From contig JALNQF010000142.1 of assembly GCA_028456385.1 (NCBI GenBank), positions 1 through 64,000 on the forward strand: DNA of 64,000 bases. The letters are read 5' to 3'. Shown piece after piece: positions 1 through 13,828 of the stretch. Under the pieces are notes generated by a model. The model searched no databases, was not told the DNA's origin, and was given only the letters and a program-made list of their open reading frames with translations. The translations under genes were made by a program, and so were the position numbers. Source of the stretch: Ophiosphaerella korrae. Lineage: Eukaryota > Ascomycota > Dothideomycetes > Pleosporales > Phaeosphaeriaceae. Numbering within the stretch: the stretch's first letter is position 1; the number at the start of each line of letters is the position of its first letter.

Positions 1-3000
1 TAGTACTTACTTAGATAGCTTTATCTACTATTTACTCTTTTTAGTTAATTATTAAAACTACCTTATTAAGTTATCTTGCGTAAAGTCTACTTTACAAAGA
101 AGAAGTTTTAAGAAGTAAGTAAGTACTAAAATAAGTAAACTATTTTAATAATAGTATATAGTATATAGTAAGACTAGGTATAACGTATATATATATAGTA
201 GAAGTAAACTTTAAATAATATTATATCTTACTTTATACTATATAAGGCTAAAGTAAGCTATTTTATACTAAAATATTGTAGTTTTAGTAAGAGCTTAGTA
301 AAAGTAACTCGTAAACCTATAGAGTATATTATATAATTATTTTATATTAGTAAGTAATTATTATATATATATATAAAGTTATTTATAATATAATACGTTA
401 AACTAAAGTCTAAGATAAAAAAATTCTAGAGTAGATAGTTATTTTAGGAATTTATTATAGTCTTAATAATAAAAGTACTTTTAATACTTAATATTTTCTA
501 GCCTTTTAGTTAGTTATCTTAAGATTTAAGTAGAAAAGTTTAAGATTACTTTAATTTAGATTTAAACTATCTTCTAATAAGCTTTTATAAAGTCTTTCTT
601 AAATTCTAATATTAAAAAGCTTTTTCTAAATAGATATAAAAATAGTATTTAAGGTTATAGAATTATTAACTAAAAGTAAAGTATTATTTATTTACTTTAA
701 CTTAATTAGTTAAGTATTAAGTATTAGAGTTTCTTTTATACTAACTATAGAGTTTACTTCTATTTAATTTACTATAAGTATTAAGTAGTATATATTTAGT
801 AAGGGAAGTATCTTTTATCTTATTATAAGTAAATATACTACTAGTAGTAAGATCTACTAAAGTATTATTAAATATAAAAGTAACTCTATATTTTTCTAAT
901 TTAAGGAAATAAGTTACTATTATATAATCTTTAAGTTATTTTATTTTTACTTTCTAAGTAATACTAAGTTTAAAGAAACTATAGTTTTAAAAGTTTATAG
1001 ACTATATAAAAGTAACTTTTTTAATTTAAAGAGTTTAGAGTAAAAAGCTATTAGAGTATACTTAGTACTATTAATAAGCTCTACTAAGCTAAGTAACTAG
1101 TATTAATAGTTTTATTAGCTAGTATATTCTTTTATATATAACGTAGTATAACTCTTAGTAAGTTCTAAGTAAGTATAAAAAAATTTAAGTAATAATAACT
1201 AGTATATATATTATTTACTACTATAATAGTAAAACTAGCTATTAGCTTCTTTTTATCTAGATTAGCTTAGTAGTATATTATCTTTATAATTAGTTACTAA
1301 AAAGAAGTCTTTAGTAACTATATTAATTTATAGTATTTCTATAACCTTATAAGTTTTTATATTAGTAGTAGCTTAGTTATACTTAGCTAGCTATATATCT
1401 TTATTAGAAATAGTCTTTATTAGTTTAGGTAAGCTATTATACTACTTATAAATATACTTTTATTTTAACTATATATAAATACTAACTATTTACTTTAAGC
1501 TTATACGCTATTATTATATTAACTAATATAGTAGGTAATATATATATAGTATATATAATAAAAGTAATAATTAGATAAATACAATAATTTACTATAAGCT
1601 ATTCTATTCTATATTATATATATATATATTAATTAATTTAATATTACTATAAAAAAGTTTTATAATACTTAAGATCTTCTTTAAATACTTTAAAACTTAT
1701 AACTAATAGTTTAAAATAATATATAAGTTCTTTAATAATATTACTATAGTATAGTAGTATCTTAGTATCTTATACTACGCTATAGTATACTCTATATATT
1801 AAACTTTATTAATATTAGTATACTTAATATACTTAGCGTCTTATATAAGTTTAGCTAGTTAGTTATATAGATACTATAGTTATATTATTTCTATATTACG
1901 TAAATTTTATATATACTTAATTTAGGAAAGTGTAATTTATAAATATTAGTTAGGTATTAATTACTAATAGGATTTTATTTTATTCTATATTATTAAAAGT
2001 AGCTTTATTACTTATATATATATAGAGTATAAATATAGGCTAATTTTACTTTATATTAAATTTACTAAGTTTAATATTAACTATACTATACTATATAAGC
2101 TATACTATACCCTATATCTTTATATAAAATATGTATCCTTATTATTAATTTTATTACTTTTACTATAGCTATAGCCTAATTTATTTTACTAGTTTTAGAA
2201 ACTAGTATTAGTATTTAAGTACGTATCTTTATTCTTATAATTATTATTAGTCTTTTTATTAGTAATACCTTTTAGTTATAAGAGTAGTTATTACTATTAC
2301 TATCTTAGTTAGGTTTTAGGTAGGTTTACTTATAATATTTAGAATATTACTTAGCTTAGTTAATCTTTTATAGAGAAACTTGTTTTATTAAAAAGTTATT
2401 CTATATAGTTTAATTATTTAGTTAGTATAAATAATACTTATTTTATCTTTTTTATATAAGAGCTTTATTTTCTTAAGCTCTATAGAGGTAGTTTTAGTTA
2501 TATCTTTATCTATAGTACTAGTATCTAGTTTAAAGTTTTAGCTTCTTATAATTACTTTATATACGTTATTATAGCGCGCTATTATTATTTTATACTACTT
2601 TTTACTTAGTATAATACTATTATAAACTAAATCTATTATATAGATCTTACTATATTATTTAGAGTTTTTAGAGAGTTTAATTATATAGAGATTCTTTTTA
2701 TTTATAATACTTAGTATTCTATTTTAGTAAAAGATAATAGTATTTTTATAGTATATTTACTTATTTTACTAGAGTTTTATAAAGTAAGATTTATTTAGAT
2801 TAGATATTTTATAGTTATAGCGCTAGAGCTAATTATAAAGATATACGTTCTTTTAACGTTTAAGTTAATTTTAACTAGTATTTAGTATTAGATAAAGATT
2901 TAATAGTAAAGAAAGCTATTAATCCTAATAGTATTTAGTATTTTAGGTTTTATTTTTTTATTATTATTTATATTAGTTATTTTAGTTTAGAGCGTAATAT

Positions 3001-5860
3001 ATATTATTATCTTTTAGTATAGGATATATATCTTGTTAGTAATAATAAGAGTAGTCTAGCTAGTAAAGTAAAGGTAGAGACTAAGAAGCTTTAGTGTATT
3101 TTATCTTCTTTAGCTATATATAAGGCTAAGACTATTATTTTACTAGAGTTTTAGAAGTAAGCTTAGAAATTTCTAGCTATTAAAGTTAGGAATATTTCTA
3201 TACGTTTTTATTAGTATAATATACCTAATAATAGTTTTTAGTTATATTATATTTAATTTCTATTAGAATTTACTATTATTTTCTATATCTTCTATAATTT
3301 GTTCTAGTAGTAATAAAGTTACTAACTCTATTAACTTTTTTCTCTAGTCTCTATTAAAAAGTAAAGTTATAATTTTAACTATTTCTATATTTCTTTAGAT
3401 CTAACTTATATTTACTTTTAAGTATTTTTAGAAATTTATATTACTAAAGTAGATATAGAGCTTTACTTATACTTATATCTTTTTTTTAAGTTTATACTTA
3501 TTTATAATAGAAAAGTCCTATTAGTACTTTAGTAATTATTTATAATAGTAAAATATATTACTATTATAGAGTAGAATATTATCTATAATAAAGTACTTAT
3601 AGTTAGAGTTAATTACTATAAAGTTTTAATTTCTAGCTATATATCTATATTTTCTATATAAGCGTACCTAAGTTATTTTATATAGTTACGTTTTACTTTA
3701 TAAGTAAAGTACTTTAAGTAAAAAGTAAAGTAGTATAAAAGTAGTATAAGTATTAAATTTACTTATATAATAAAGTATTATATAAATACTTTTAGAAAAA
3801 GTCTATTTCTATACTTTTAAGTATAAAAGAGAAAGAGAGCTTATAGAAAAAGCTAAAGCTAAAAGCTAACTAATATAAAAGGAACCTCTCTATATAATAA
3901 GTATAAAAGTAAAGACTTACTTTTATATAGGTTTTTTTAGACCTATCTAAAAAGTAGTTTAGGTATTTCTACCTATTCTCTATATTTACGTAGTAGTTTA
4001 TAATCTAGGATTACTTCTTTATATATATCTTAGTAGTATACCCTAATATTATTATAGTATAAAATAAGATTATAGGGCTTTTTAGCTTAGAAGCTAGTAA
4101 GGAAATTATTTTTACTTTCTTTTATAACTACTACTTTCTAGAATATATCTTTTACTTTATTATACTTAACTTTATTTCTTATTATCCTACTTATATAAGT
4201 AGTGCCTTTTTTTTTATAGTATTTTACTATTACTATTTTATTTTTAGTTTTCTAGATATTTAGGTAGAATCTATAAATATTAAAGAATCTTAGAGATTTA
4301 ATATTCTATTTAGTTTTCTATTTACTAATAATATAAAAATATAAGGTACTATCTTTATAGAGCTCTTACGCTATATAGAACTTATAGAAGTTCTAGGTTT
4401 TAACTCTAGTAAAAAAATCTTTATTTATTAGAGTATACGTTAAGAATATTAAGAATATACTTTATATAGCTAGTTAGAAAGGTATATTTTTATTACGTAA
4501 GATAACTTCTTAGTTAAGTTTACTTATATCTTTACTAGGTATAAGAGTTACTTACTCTTTATATAAGCTACTAATAATAATTAGTTTTTTAGATACCTAA
4601 GAGCTAATAAATAGAGGGGATTTAGGAACTTATATATATTACTAGCTACTATCTAGTACTTAAACTTTACTAATTTATAACTATATAAAGTAGTTAAAGA
4701 GGTTTATTATAAAGAAGTCTATTCTAAGTATATAGTAATTAGTTAATTTTTAGAACTAAGTTTAGTAATATATTAACTAAGAAATAAGTAAATTGTATTT
4801 AGCTTTTATTTAATAGAATACTATAGTAGCCTAAATAATATTACTAGCTAGAGTTTAATTAGTAAGTACTAAAAATTACTAAGTTCTAGTATTTTTATAA
4901 GTTCTATAGTAAAAGCTAAGTTAATTTAATTATAAATATTATATATAATATATTTTAAATATAGCTAAGTTAGCTAAGTAGTATAGTTAGTATTAGTTCT
5001 TAATATTATAGTTAGGTTATATTAAGTAATACTATCTATCTTAGTTTAGCTTTATACTTTAATAAAGTAAGAAATTAGTACTTTTTTAAGTATACTTATT
5101 TAATACTATAGTTCTTACCTTAATACTTAATTTAATTAAGAATTACTAGAAAGCTACTAGAGATTATAAGATTTACACTTTTTAAAAATACTTATAGTAC
5201 TACTAGAAAATAAAAGAATAGTACTTTTTATAAATATATATAAAGCTACTAAAAAGTAAAGAATTAGTACTTTTTATAGATACTTTTTATAGTACTTAGC
5301 TTAATACTTAGCTTAATACTTAAGTTAAAACTTAAGTTAATACTAAAGTTAATAATTAAGCTAGAGTAATTAGGTTTAAGTAAGTACTAGTTTACTTAAC
5401 TTAGTTAAAGTAGTAAAACTCTTAATTATTAGATTTAAAAAAAGTTATAATAATAAGTTAATAAAAAGGCTTTTTTATAATAGCTATATAAAAGCCTTAT
5501 TAGAGATAGATTCTAAAGCTTTTAAAAAAGCTTTATTTTAGATAAATTACTTATAACCTAAAAGTACTAAGTATAATATATATATATATATATATTTATC
5601 TTTAGATTTAAGCTCTATTTATATATTTATACTATATTAGTTTTAGCTAAGTTTTTTAAGAAAGTAGTAAGCTAGATCTTTAGTACTTTATTTATTAAAG
5701 TACTAGTTCCTTTATTATATTAGTAGTACTAATATAGTCTATTTCTTTATTTATAAAAGTTAGAGATATAATATATTTAGATATAGTAAATTTAGTAGCT
5801 TAGTAATTATTATACTTATAGGTATATACTATTTTATATCTAATTATATAACTTATCTAA
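1..5860. repeat. AT-rich RIP-type repeat relic, unclassified
   Basis: This stretch is almost entirely A/T with very frequent TpA and almost no CpA, TpG or CpG, and no open frame of useful length on either strand. That composition is what RIP leaves behind in repeated DNA of filamentous ascomycetes. I searched by eye for reverse transcriptase, integrase and DDE motifs on both strands and found none I could defend. Parts may belong to the displaced 5' end of the gypsy copy that becomes recognisable at about 5.86 kb. Short direct repeats built on TACTTAGCTTA occur around 5.28-5.34 kb. No gene is supported here. Confidence 0.7.
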
Positions 5861-8800
5861 TAAGTAAATAGAGAAATATATTATATAATACTTAACTAAA
5901 TTTGTATTATAATAATAACTACTAAATATACTTTTTAAGAAAATAAAGAGTAAGATAGTTTTTATAAAAATAAAAAGTAGTAGTAATAAAAAAGAAAACT
6001 TAAGATTACTTTAAAGAAATATAAGATTTAAGAGATTTACTAATAAAAAACTTAGAAAGAGAAGAACTTTAAACTCTATTAATTACTACTAAAAAATAAA
6101 AAGTAATAAAGAGACTACTATATTTACTACTAAAGAACTAAAAAGTAATAAAAAATAAAGCTATAATAGCTATAGTATAATAGATATAAAGAAGCTTACT
6201 ATAAAATAGTAGTTTATTTAGAAATACTTACTAGTTATAAGTATAAAAGAAGTATAAATAGATTTAAAAATATATAATCTTAAAAATATAAAGTTTATAA
6301 TATTTTAATAATAGATTAGGTAATATATAGTTATAGTTAAAAGAATACTAATATAGAAAAAATAGTAAAATCTTATAAAGAAAATAAAATAAATAAATAT
6401 AGCTTATATACTTAATATACTAGTAGTATACTATTTTTAAATATAAATAATACTTAGATTAAATAAATACTAAAATAAAGATAATAAGAAAATAAACTTA
6501 AAATATCTAGTATACTTTAAAGTAGTATAAGTATTATATATAAAAACTAAATATTAGATATATAAATAATATATAAAATAGAATTATATTTACTTACTAT
6601 ATAGAAAAAACTATAATAATATATATATAATTTAGACTATAAATATTAGAAGATAAAAACTTATAAAAATACTTAAAGAGGAATATATAGCTATAAAACT
6701 AAAGAAAAAACTACTTAGAAAATATTTTATAAGAAAACTATAGTATAAATATATCTAAGATAAATATCTAAAATATTAAAACTATAAGTATTAAGAAAGT
6801 TAATAGCTTTAATAAAGTAGAGAATTTATAAAATAGCTTTAATAAAAAAGACTAGAAAGTATAATAAGCTTATATTTTATAAAAATAAGTACTTACTAAA
6901 AGAAAAATATATAATTTATAATTAAAAATAGAGCTATAAAGAACTTTATATTAAAGAAGTTTATAAAAGAATAAAAAATATATTATACTATAAAGAAATA
7001 CTCTTAATTACTAAGTATAATTAAAAGATAACTATTCTTAGAACTAGTAAAGTTTAAGATAGTACTCTTTAAATTAATATTAGAAAGGTTAAAGATTAAG
7101 AATATAGTTATATATATAATAATAATTAATAATAAATAAAATATAATCTTAAGAATACTATAGTTATAAATAATAAATCTAAGAATTAATTAGAGAATAA
7201 GAAATATTACCTACTAAAGAAAAGATATATTAAAAGCTAATATAAATATATATAAAGGAAAATTCTTAGAAGAATATAAGAAATAGAAAAAATAACTTAT
7301 AGAACCTAATAATTACTCTTTATAATATAAGCTATAGGACTTAGTAAAAGATCTAAAAGAAAGAAAAGATATAATATAGAGTCTAGTCTATAGAAAAACT
7401 AAAAAAGAGTTAAAGATTAAGTAAATATTTATAGAGAATATAATAAAAAAAAGATAGATATAAAACTTTTAATCTTTAGTCGTATATAAACTTATATTTA
7501 TAGATAAAAAATAAATAAATAATAAAGAACTTTATATAAACTAAATAAAAACAAGCGTAATTATAAATAAATACTAATATCTTTTATAATATATAGATAA
7601 AAAATAAGATAGGCTATAAAAAGCTTAAATCTATATTAAGCTATATATTTAGAATACTTACTATAAGATTAGGATTAAGAATAGTAATATATAGAAAATA
7701 GTATTCTAAATATAAAATAAACTATTTAAATATATACTTATACTCTTTAGGTTAATATGTATACTAATAGTATTCTAATAAAAAATTAATTTAGTTTTAA
7801 AAAAATACCTAAATATATTTATATTTATATACTTAGATAATATCTTTATATTCTTAGAATAAAAAGAATATATTTATAATATATATATAAGGTACTAGAA
7901 AGAATAGTAAAAAACTAATTATTTTTTAAAGTTAATTATTAAACTAAAAAGTATATAAATTAACTGCAATAAGATTAAAGTAATTTAAAAATAGCTAATA
8001 CTAAAAAACTTATAAAAGGTATAGTAGTTTTATAGGTTAGTAAACTTTTATAAAACGATAATAGTAAGATAGTTTAAGTATAGAGAGTTATTAACTAAAC
8101 TTATAAAAAAAGATATACTATTTAAATAAATATTAGAATATAAGATAGTATTTAGTAATATTAAAGAAGTATTTATAGAAAATATAGTTATTAGAATATA
8201 TAACTTTAACTTACTAGTAATTATATAAATAAATATATCTAATTTAGTCTATAAAATAGTACTAATATAAGAAAACTTAAAAACTAAGTAAAAATACTTA
8301 GTTAAATACTTTATTAAGAAGATAAAGCTAGTAGAGCTTAACTATCTAATCTATAATAAAGAAATACTAGTAATTAATATTATATTTAAGTAATAGATAG
8401 TATACTTATAGAAAGTACAGTATTAAATAAGAGTCTATATAGATAATAAAAATTTTATAATATTTATAATAAATAAAGGCTTATTATAATACTATATAAA
8501 ATCGTAAGAGTATATAGTAATATTTAACTTTAAAGTTAAATATATAAGAGAAAAAGATAACTAGTTTATAGATACTTTAAGTAGAAAACTAGGTTTATAA
8601 AAAGAAATAAATACTACTAGTATAGTTTTAGTTAAAAATAAAGAAAAGTACTTAGTTTTAATTAAACCTAAAATAGCTATAATACTTAAGAGAAAAAGTA
8701 GTAAGCTAGATAAATAGATATTATAAGCTATAAAGTATAATTAAAAAGTAATTAATAAATCTATTATTAATAGAGAGCTTTACTTAAACTAGCTAATATA

Positions 8801-10069
8801 CTTATATAGAGCTAAAGTAGTAGTATATACTTATACTATAAAGAGCTCTAATAAGCTTACTTATACTAAGCTACGCTTATATATATACTTATAATAATAA
8901 GTTTAAGAAAAAACTAAAAAAGCTTTTAAAAAAATATAAAAGATAGAAATCTAAAAAAGATTTATAAAGGCTTATAGAAGAATATATATTTTAAGAAAAA
9001 TATAAAAAGAATTTATATAATAACTCTATAAATTACTAGTATATAAATACTAAAAGATTAAAAAAATACTAAATAAAATTTAAAGAGACTACTATATACT
9101 AAAAGTAAGATAACTAGTAAAAAAAGTACTATAAGATTATATATAGTACTACTAAAATAGATATAATAGATATATACTATATAGAATATTAGAACTAGTT
9201 AAAGTACTAAAGTATTTTTAAAAAGTTATTATAATAGACTTTATTATAAAGTTACTAAAGTTAAAAAACTTAATATTAAGAGTTAAGTATAATAAAATCC
9301 TAATAATAGTAAATAATTTTATAAAGTACTTATACTTTAGACGATATAGAGAAAAAAGTAGAATAGAAGTTACTACGTATTAGGTTCTAAAGACTATAGT
9401 TAGCTAATATAGTATTCTAGGTAAAATTATAATAGATAAAGATATAAGATTTATATTAATAATATAGAGAATAATATTATAGTTATTAGAAATAAAATAT
9501 TAAAGATTAATAGTATATAATCTATAAATAGATAAATAATTAGAATAAATAAATTAAATAGTAGAGTAGTACTTTAGATATTACTTTAACTATAACAATA
9601 ATAATTAGGTATTATAATTACTTATAGTATAATTAGTATATAATAGTATAAAAAATAAAGTAATAAAAATATTATTTTTCTTTATAAACTATAGATTTAA
9701 TCTTACTATAGACTAGATTCTAAAAAATATAGAGTTTTAAACTCTAAGAAAAAAAAACTTTATAAATAAAATATATATATATATATAATTAGTTATAAGA
9801 GGATATAGAGTTCTTATTAAACTAAATAGTAATATACTATAATAAGAAATATAAATAGACTCTATAATTTAAAGTAAAGGAAAAAGTATAGTTAGTTTAA
9901 AAAAATATTAAAATTAAATAATTTTATTTAAAACTAGATTATATAAAGATAAAACTATATAAAATTAAGAAAAAAGTTATACTAGTTATATTTAGATTAA
10001 AACTACTAAATAAGATAAAGATATATCTAACTTTTTATATAGTATTACTAGAAAAAGTATAATAAAAGT

Positions 10070-12205
10070 AATTATTTTTTTAACTTTTTTAAAAGTATTA
10101 TAACTTACTTAATATAAAACCTATAACTATAAATAGTATATATTTTTAAAGAGAAAACTGTCTTCTTTTAGCTTAGCTAAAAATCTATAGCTTAGTTAGC
10201 GTACCTTAGCTATAGTAGTATACTAAAATAAAGGTATATTTTTAAGCTATAATTAAAGGCTTTTAACTTTTTATTTTTAGTATCTTTTTTCTTATATTTT
10301 AAATATATTAACTATCTACTTAATATCTATTATATATTAAGTTTATAGGTATATTATATTACTATATAAATTTTTATAAAGAAGTGTAGTTTTTTTAGAC
10401 TTTAGTTAATAAATATAAATTAGACTAGACTAATACTTAGTTTAATACTCTATAGCTCTCTTTATAGAGTCCTAAGTTCTAGGTAAAGATAGTATATAAT
10501 TATCTATAGCTTACTAGCTTATTATATTTTACTCTTTTATTTTAATAAACTTAAAAGCTCTTATACTCTTTAAATTAATCTCTATATTTAAACTCTTTTT
10601 AGAGTATTTATTTAGCTTATCTATAAGTAGATTCTATATATTTTTAATAGGATTTAAATTTAGACTAAAGAAAGAATAAAGATATAGCTTAGCTAGATTC
10701 TATATATAATATTCCTTAATAGCTTTATTTTTATTAATCTTATAAATATTATATTAATATTTCTAGCCTATATAGATAATTATTATCTAGTTTAGAAATT
10801 TAACAATTATATAGTTTTATATATATTAGTAAAAGAATTAAAAAAAAAGTAGAGTTTTATACTATATTTTATATACTTTTTAACTTCTAAATTTAGTACT
10901 TTTTATTTATATTCTTTATTATTAAAAGGTAAAGTCTATATATAGTTTCTTATAATAATTTATTAATATTATTCTTTTATCTAACTAGATTACTAAACTA
11001 AGATAATTTTATTTCTAGTAATAACTTAGTTGGTATTAAAGTAATAAAAAAACTAGTTAAATAAAAAAAAGATTATAAAAAATAGAAAAATATAGTATAC
11101 TAGGAATCTTTTTAAATATATTTTTATTAGGAATAGAAACTAATTATATTCTAGCCTAAATAGAGACTATTTTTCTATAGTATTTTTATCTAGCTCTCTA
11201 CTTTCTTTATATAGAACTATTATATAATAATATAATCTTTTTTAGATTAAATTCTTTTATTTCTACTATCTTTAATTACTTTTTAGTATACTTATATCTT
11301 TAATTTTACTTATTTAGCTATTAATTAAAGACTTTTTAGTAGTTATATTAGTTATAACTTTTATTTCTTATATAAAGTATTATAACTAACTTATAATAGT
11401 ACTTAGATTATTTTCTAATATTAATCTCTTTTTTATATTCTTTAGGTATTAAATTATATCTTATATAATAACTCTTTTATCTCTTTTAGAAACTCTACTA
11501 ATTTTTTCTTTATATCTTTTTATATCTTCTACTTTTTTAGCTTTTTTTTCTTAATTATTTTAATAGTATTATAAATTATTTTAATATACTTTTTTAAGAT
11601 AGTAGCTTTCTTATTAAAAAAGTTATTAGCTTCTAATAGAAGCTAGACGTTTAGTTTTAGTTTTAAAAGATTTAGTACTAATTTTAAGAATTTAGAAAAA
11701 AATTTAAAAAATATTAATTTAGTAGCTTAAGGAGTATATTTTAGTACTATATTACGTTAGCTAACTATTAATCTAAATTTTTTATTTTTTTCTTCTACTT
11801 CTAAAGAAATAATTAGATAAGTAACTTATACTATAAATTTATTTATAAAATCTTTACTAGCTAAACTATACTTAGTTAAAATATTAAACTTTTTTAATAA
11901 TAAATTAAAAGGTTATACTACTTTAAAAACTATATAAAAAAATACCTTTACTTTAACTATTAATATAGTAATATATATTACGTAATATTACTACTTTTTA
12001 TTTAGTATATTAAAATTTACCTTTTTCTCTATAAATTCCTAATTTTATTTTATTCCTAGCTTATATAGTTATTACAATATAGTATTTTAGAAAAAAAAAT
12101 TAGTATTTATTTTTTATACCCCTTTATATATATAGAGAATAAAATAAATAAAAAGTATAAAAAACTTTATAATATTAATTCTATAATAGAAAATACTATT
12201 ACTTA
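10070..12205 (-). mobile_element. Tc1/mariner-like DNA transposon relic inserted in gypsy copy 3
   Basis: This block interrupts the gypsy homology: it stops at about 10.07 kb and resumes at about 12.21 kb. Read on the minus strand near 10.63-10.69 kb, one frame gives an LYS...LNPIxNI followed by a stop, which matches the Tc1/mariner motif around the last catalytic acid (PDLNPIExxW) with Glu changed to Lys and Trp to stop, as G-to-A mutation would do. The block ends look imperfectly inverted: AAGTAATTATTTTT-like at the left and its complement-like form at the right. A length near 2.1 kb suits a fungal Tc1/pogo-class element. The exact family and termini are not certain. Confidence 0.5.
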
Positions 12206-12925
12206 GTATAGTAAATAAGTATAAATAAAAGAGAGTAACTTTAACTACTTTAAAAAACTAAAAGAGTTCTAAAATTAAAACTCTTTTAGCTACTTTATAG
12301 TAAACTAAGAAAATCTATAATATAACTAATAGAGAAAAAAAAGACTAGAGCGCTTAATATAATAAGAGCTAAAGTAGCTTCTACTATAACTTTAAAGTTT
12401 ATTTTACTTTCTAAAGTATAAGACTATATAGATAATTTAGTATTATTATAAGCTTTTATCTTATAAAAATACTTAATATAAGAATAAAGATTTACTAGCT
12501 TATAAAAAGTTAACTTATATTTAGCTTTAGCTTCTATAAGCTATAATAATAGTTTTTTTTTAAGCTCTATTAGTAGCTTTTCTTATATAATATAGTAGTA
12601 AAAGATTATATTATAAATAAATACTTATACTTTAAAAGTAAAATACTTAAAAGTATATACTAAGACTAAATATTAGTAAGAATATATATATTATAAGCTT
12701 TACTATCCTTAAAAAATATAAAATAAAAGAGTTTTAAATTTAAATAGTAAAAATAAAAAACTATTTTAACTTTATTATAAGTAACCTAAGTAGTAAAAGT
12801 AACTTATTATACTAAGAGTAAAAAGGTATAGAGAGTAAAAATAAACAAGAGATTAATAAAGAAAATAAGTTAATAACTTTAGCTTTAAGATAAGAAAATA
12901 AAAACTTACTTAAAAGAGGAGATAG

Positions 12926-13315
12926 TATTATAGTAGTAATAGAAAAAAACTAGATAGAACTAATTAACTCTATAATAAAAGATAATAATATATATAACTT
13001 ATAAAATAATAATATATAATAACTTTATAATATTATAATCTTAGTAAATATAAATCTATAAATATAGCTTTATAACTTTATAAAAATTAATATAATAAAG
13101 TAATAAAGTATTAGAAAAATACTAGGTATATAGTTAGTAGTAGTACGTATTATTAAAATAGTATTAGTAATCTAATCTCTAACTAAAAGTAATAATACTT
13201 TAATATTACTTATTAAAAATTATTCTATTATTTATAGCCTATTATATAATTACTATATATACTTTAGTTATTAACTTTTAATTTACTATACTTCTTTTTA
13301 AGATCTTATATAGTT
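12926..13315 (+). repeat. 3' LTR of gypsy copy 3 (variant type)
   Basis: The segment starts with TATTATAGTAGTAATAG right after a purine tract (AAAAGAGGAGATAG), exactly as the 3' LTR at 23932 does. Its second half differs from the LTRs of the two full elements. It matches, in inverted orientation, the truncated LTR at 33.2-33.6 kb, including the segment around CAGCCTATTATATAATTACTATA. The 3' boundary is uncertain by tens of bases. Confidence 0.6.
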
Positions 13316-13828
13316 AATAACTTATAGACTCTCTTATAAACTTAAATCTATAGAAGTATATAATAAATATATATAATAAAAGATTAGGAAAAAGATTAAT
13401 ATAATATTCTATAGTAAATTATAGAAATCTTTTTATATATATACTAAAAACTCTCTTATATACTAACTCTACTATTATTCTAAATATATTATAGATATAT
13501 ACTTATAACTCTCTAAATTATTCTAATTTTATATATAGCTAAAGAGCTATATATTTATATATACCTCTAATCTAATATTAGTACTAATTAGTAAAATTAG
13601 TATTCTTGGCTACGCTAAGCAACTAATCAAGTCACGTGACCTAGCCGGTTGTAGGTCTCTGCGTTGGTTCGTTTACCTAAGCCAGTGATGCGCGGGGAAG
13701 GGTCGTATCAGGTTCGTAACGCTTGCTCTCCTGTCTCCTCGTGAAAGAGAGTAATGAATCCCAATTCTACCACTCTAATTAAAATACAACAAGATGCGCT
13801 TAAGCTCAACTCCATTTCCAAAATAAAT
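13316..13828. other. AT-rich to GC-balanced boundary, no gene
   Basis: AT-rich repeat DNA ends abruptly near 13605 and GC-balanced DNA begins. The first GC-balanced bases include CAAGTCACGTGAC, which recurs at about 15.74 kb inside a probable solo LTR, so a fragment of that LTR family may mark the edge. The rest would be the 3' flank of the minus-strand transcription factor gene. No coding region is seen. Confidence 0.5.

Larger units (their letters stand above)
5860..13315 (+). mobile_element. Heavily RIP-mutated Ty3/gypsy copy (third copy), 5' end missing
   Basis: The sequence runs collinear with the full element at 17.3-24.4 kb. The stretch at about 5.9 kb matches about 18.95 kb (gag end), about 6.2 kb matches about 19.33 kb, about 6.92 kb matches about 20.04 kb (protease/RT start), and about 12.2 kb matches about 23.2 kb (after the chromodomain). 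A 3' LTR begins at 12926 just after a purine-rich tract, as in the intact copies. The copy is longer because about 2.1 kb of unrelated DNA sits at about 10.07-12.2 kb. It carries more stops and fewer G/C bases than the other two copies, so it is probably older or was hit by more RIP cycles. No 5' LTR was recognised. Confidence 0.75.
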
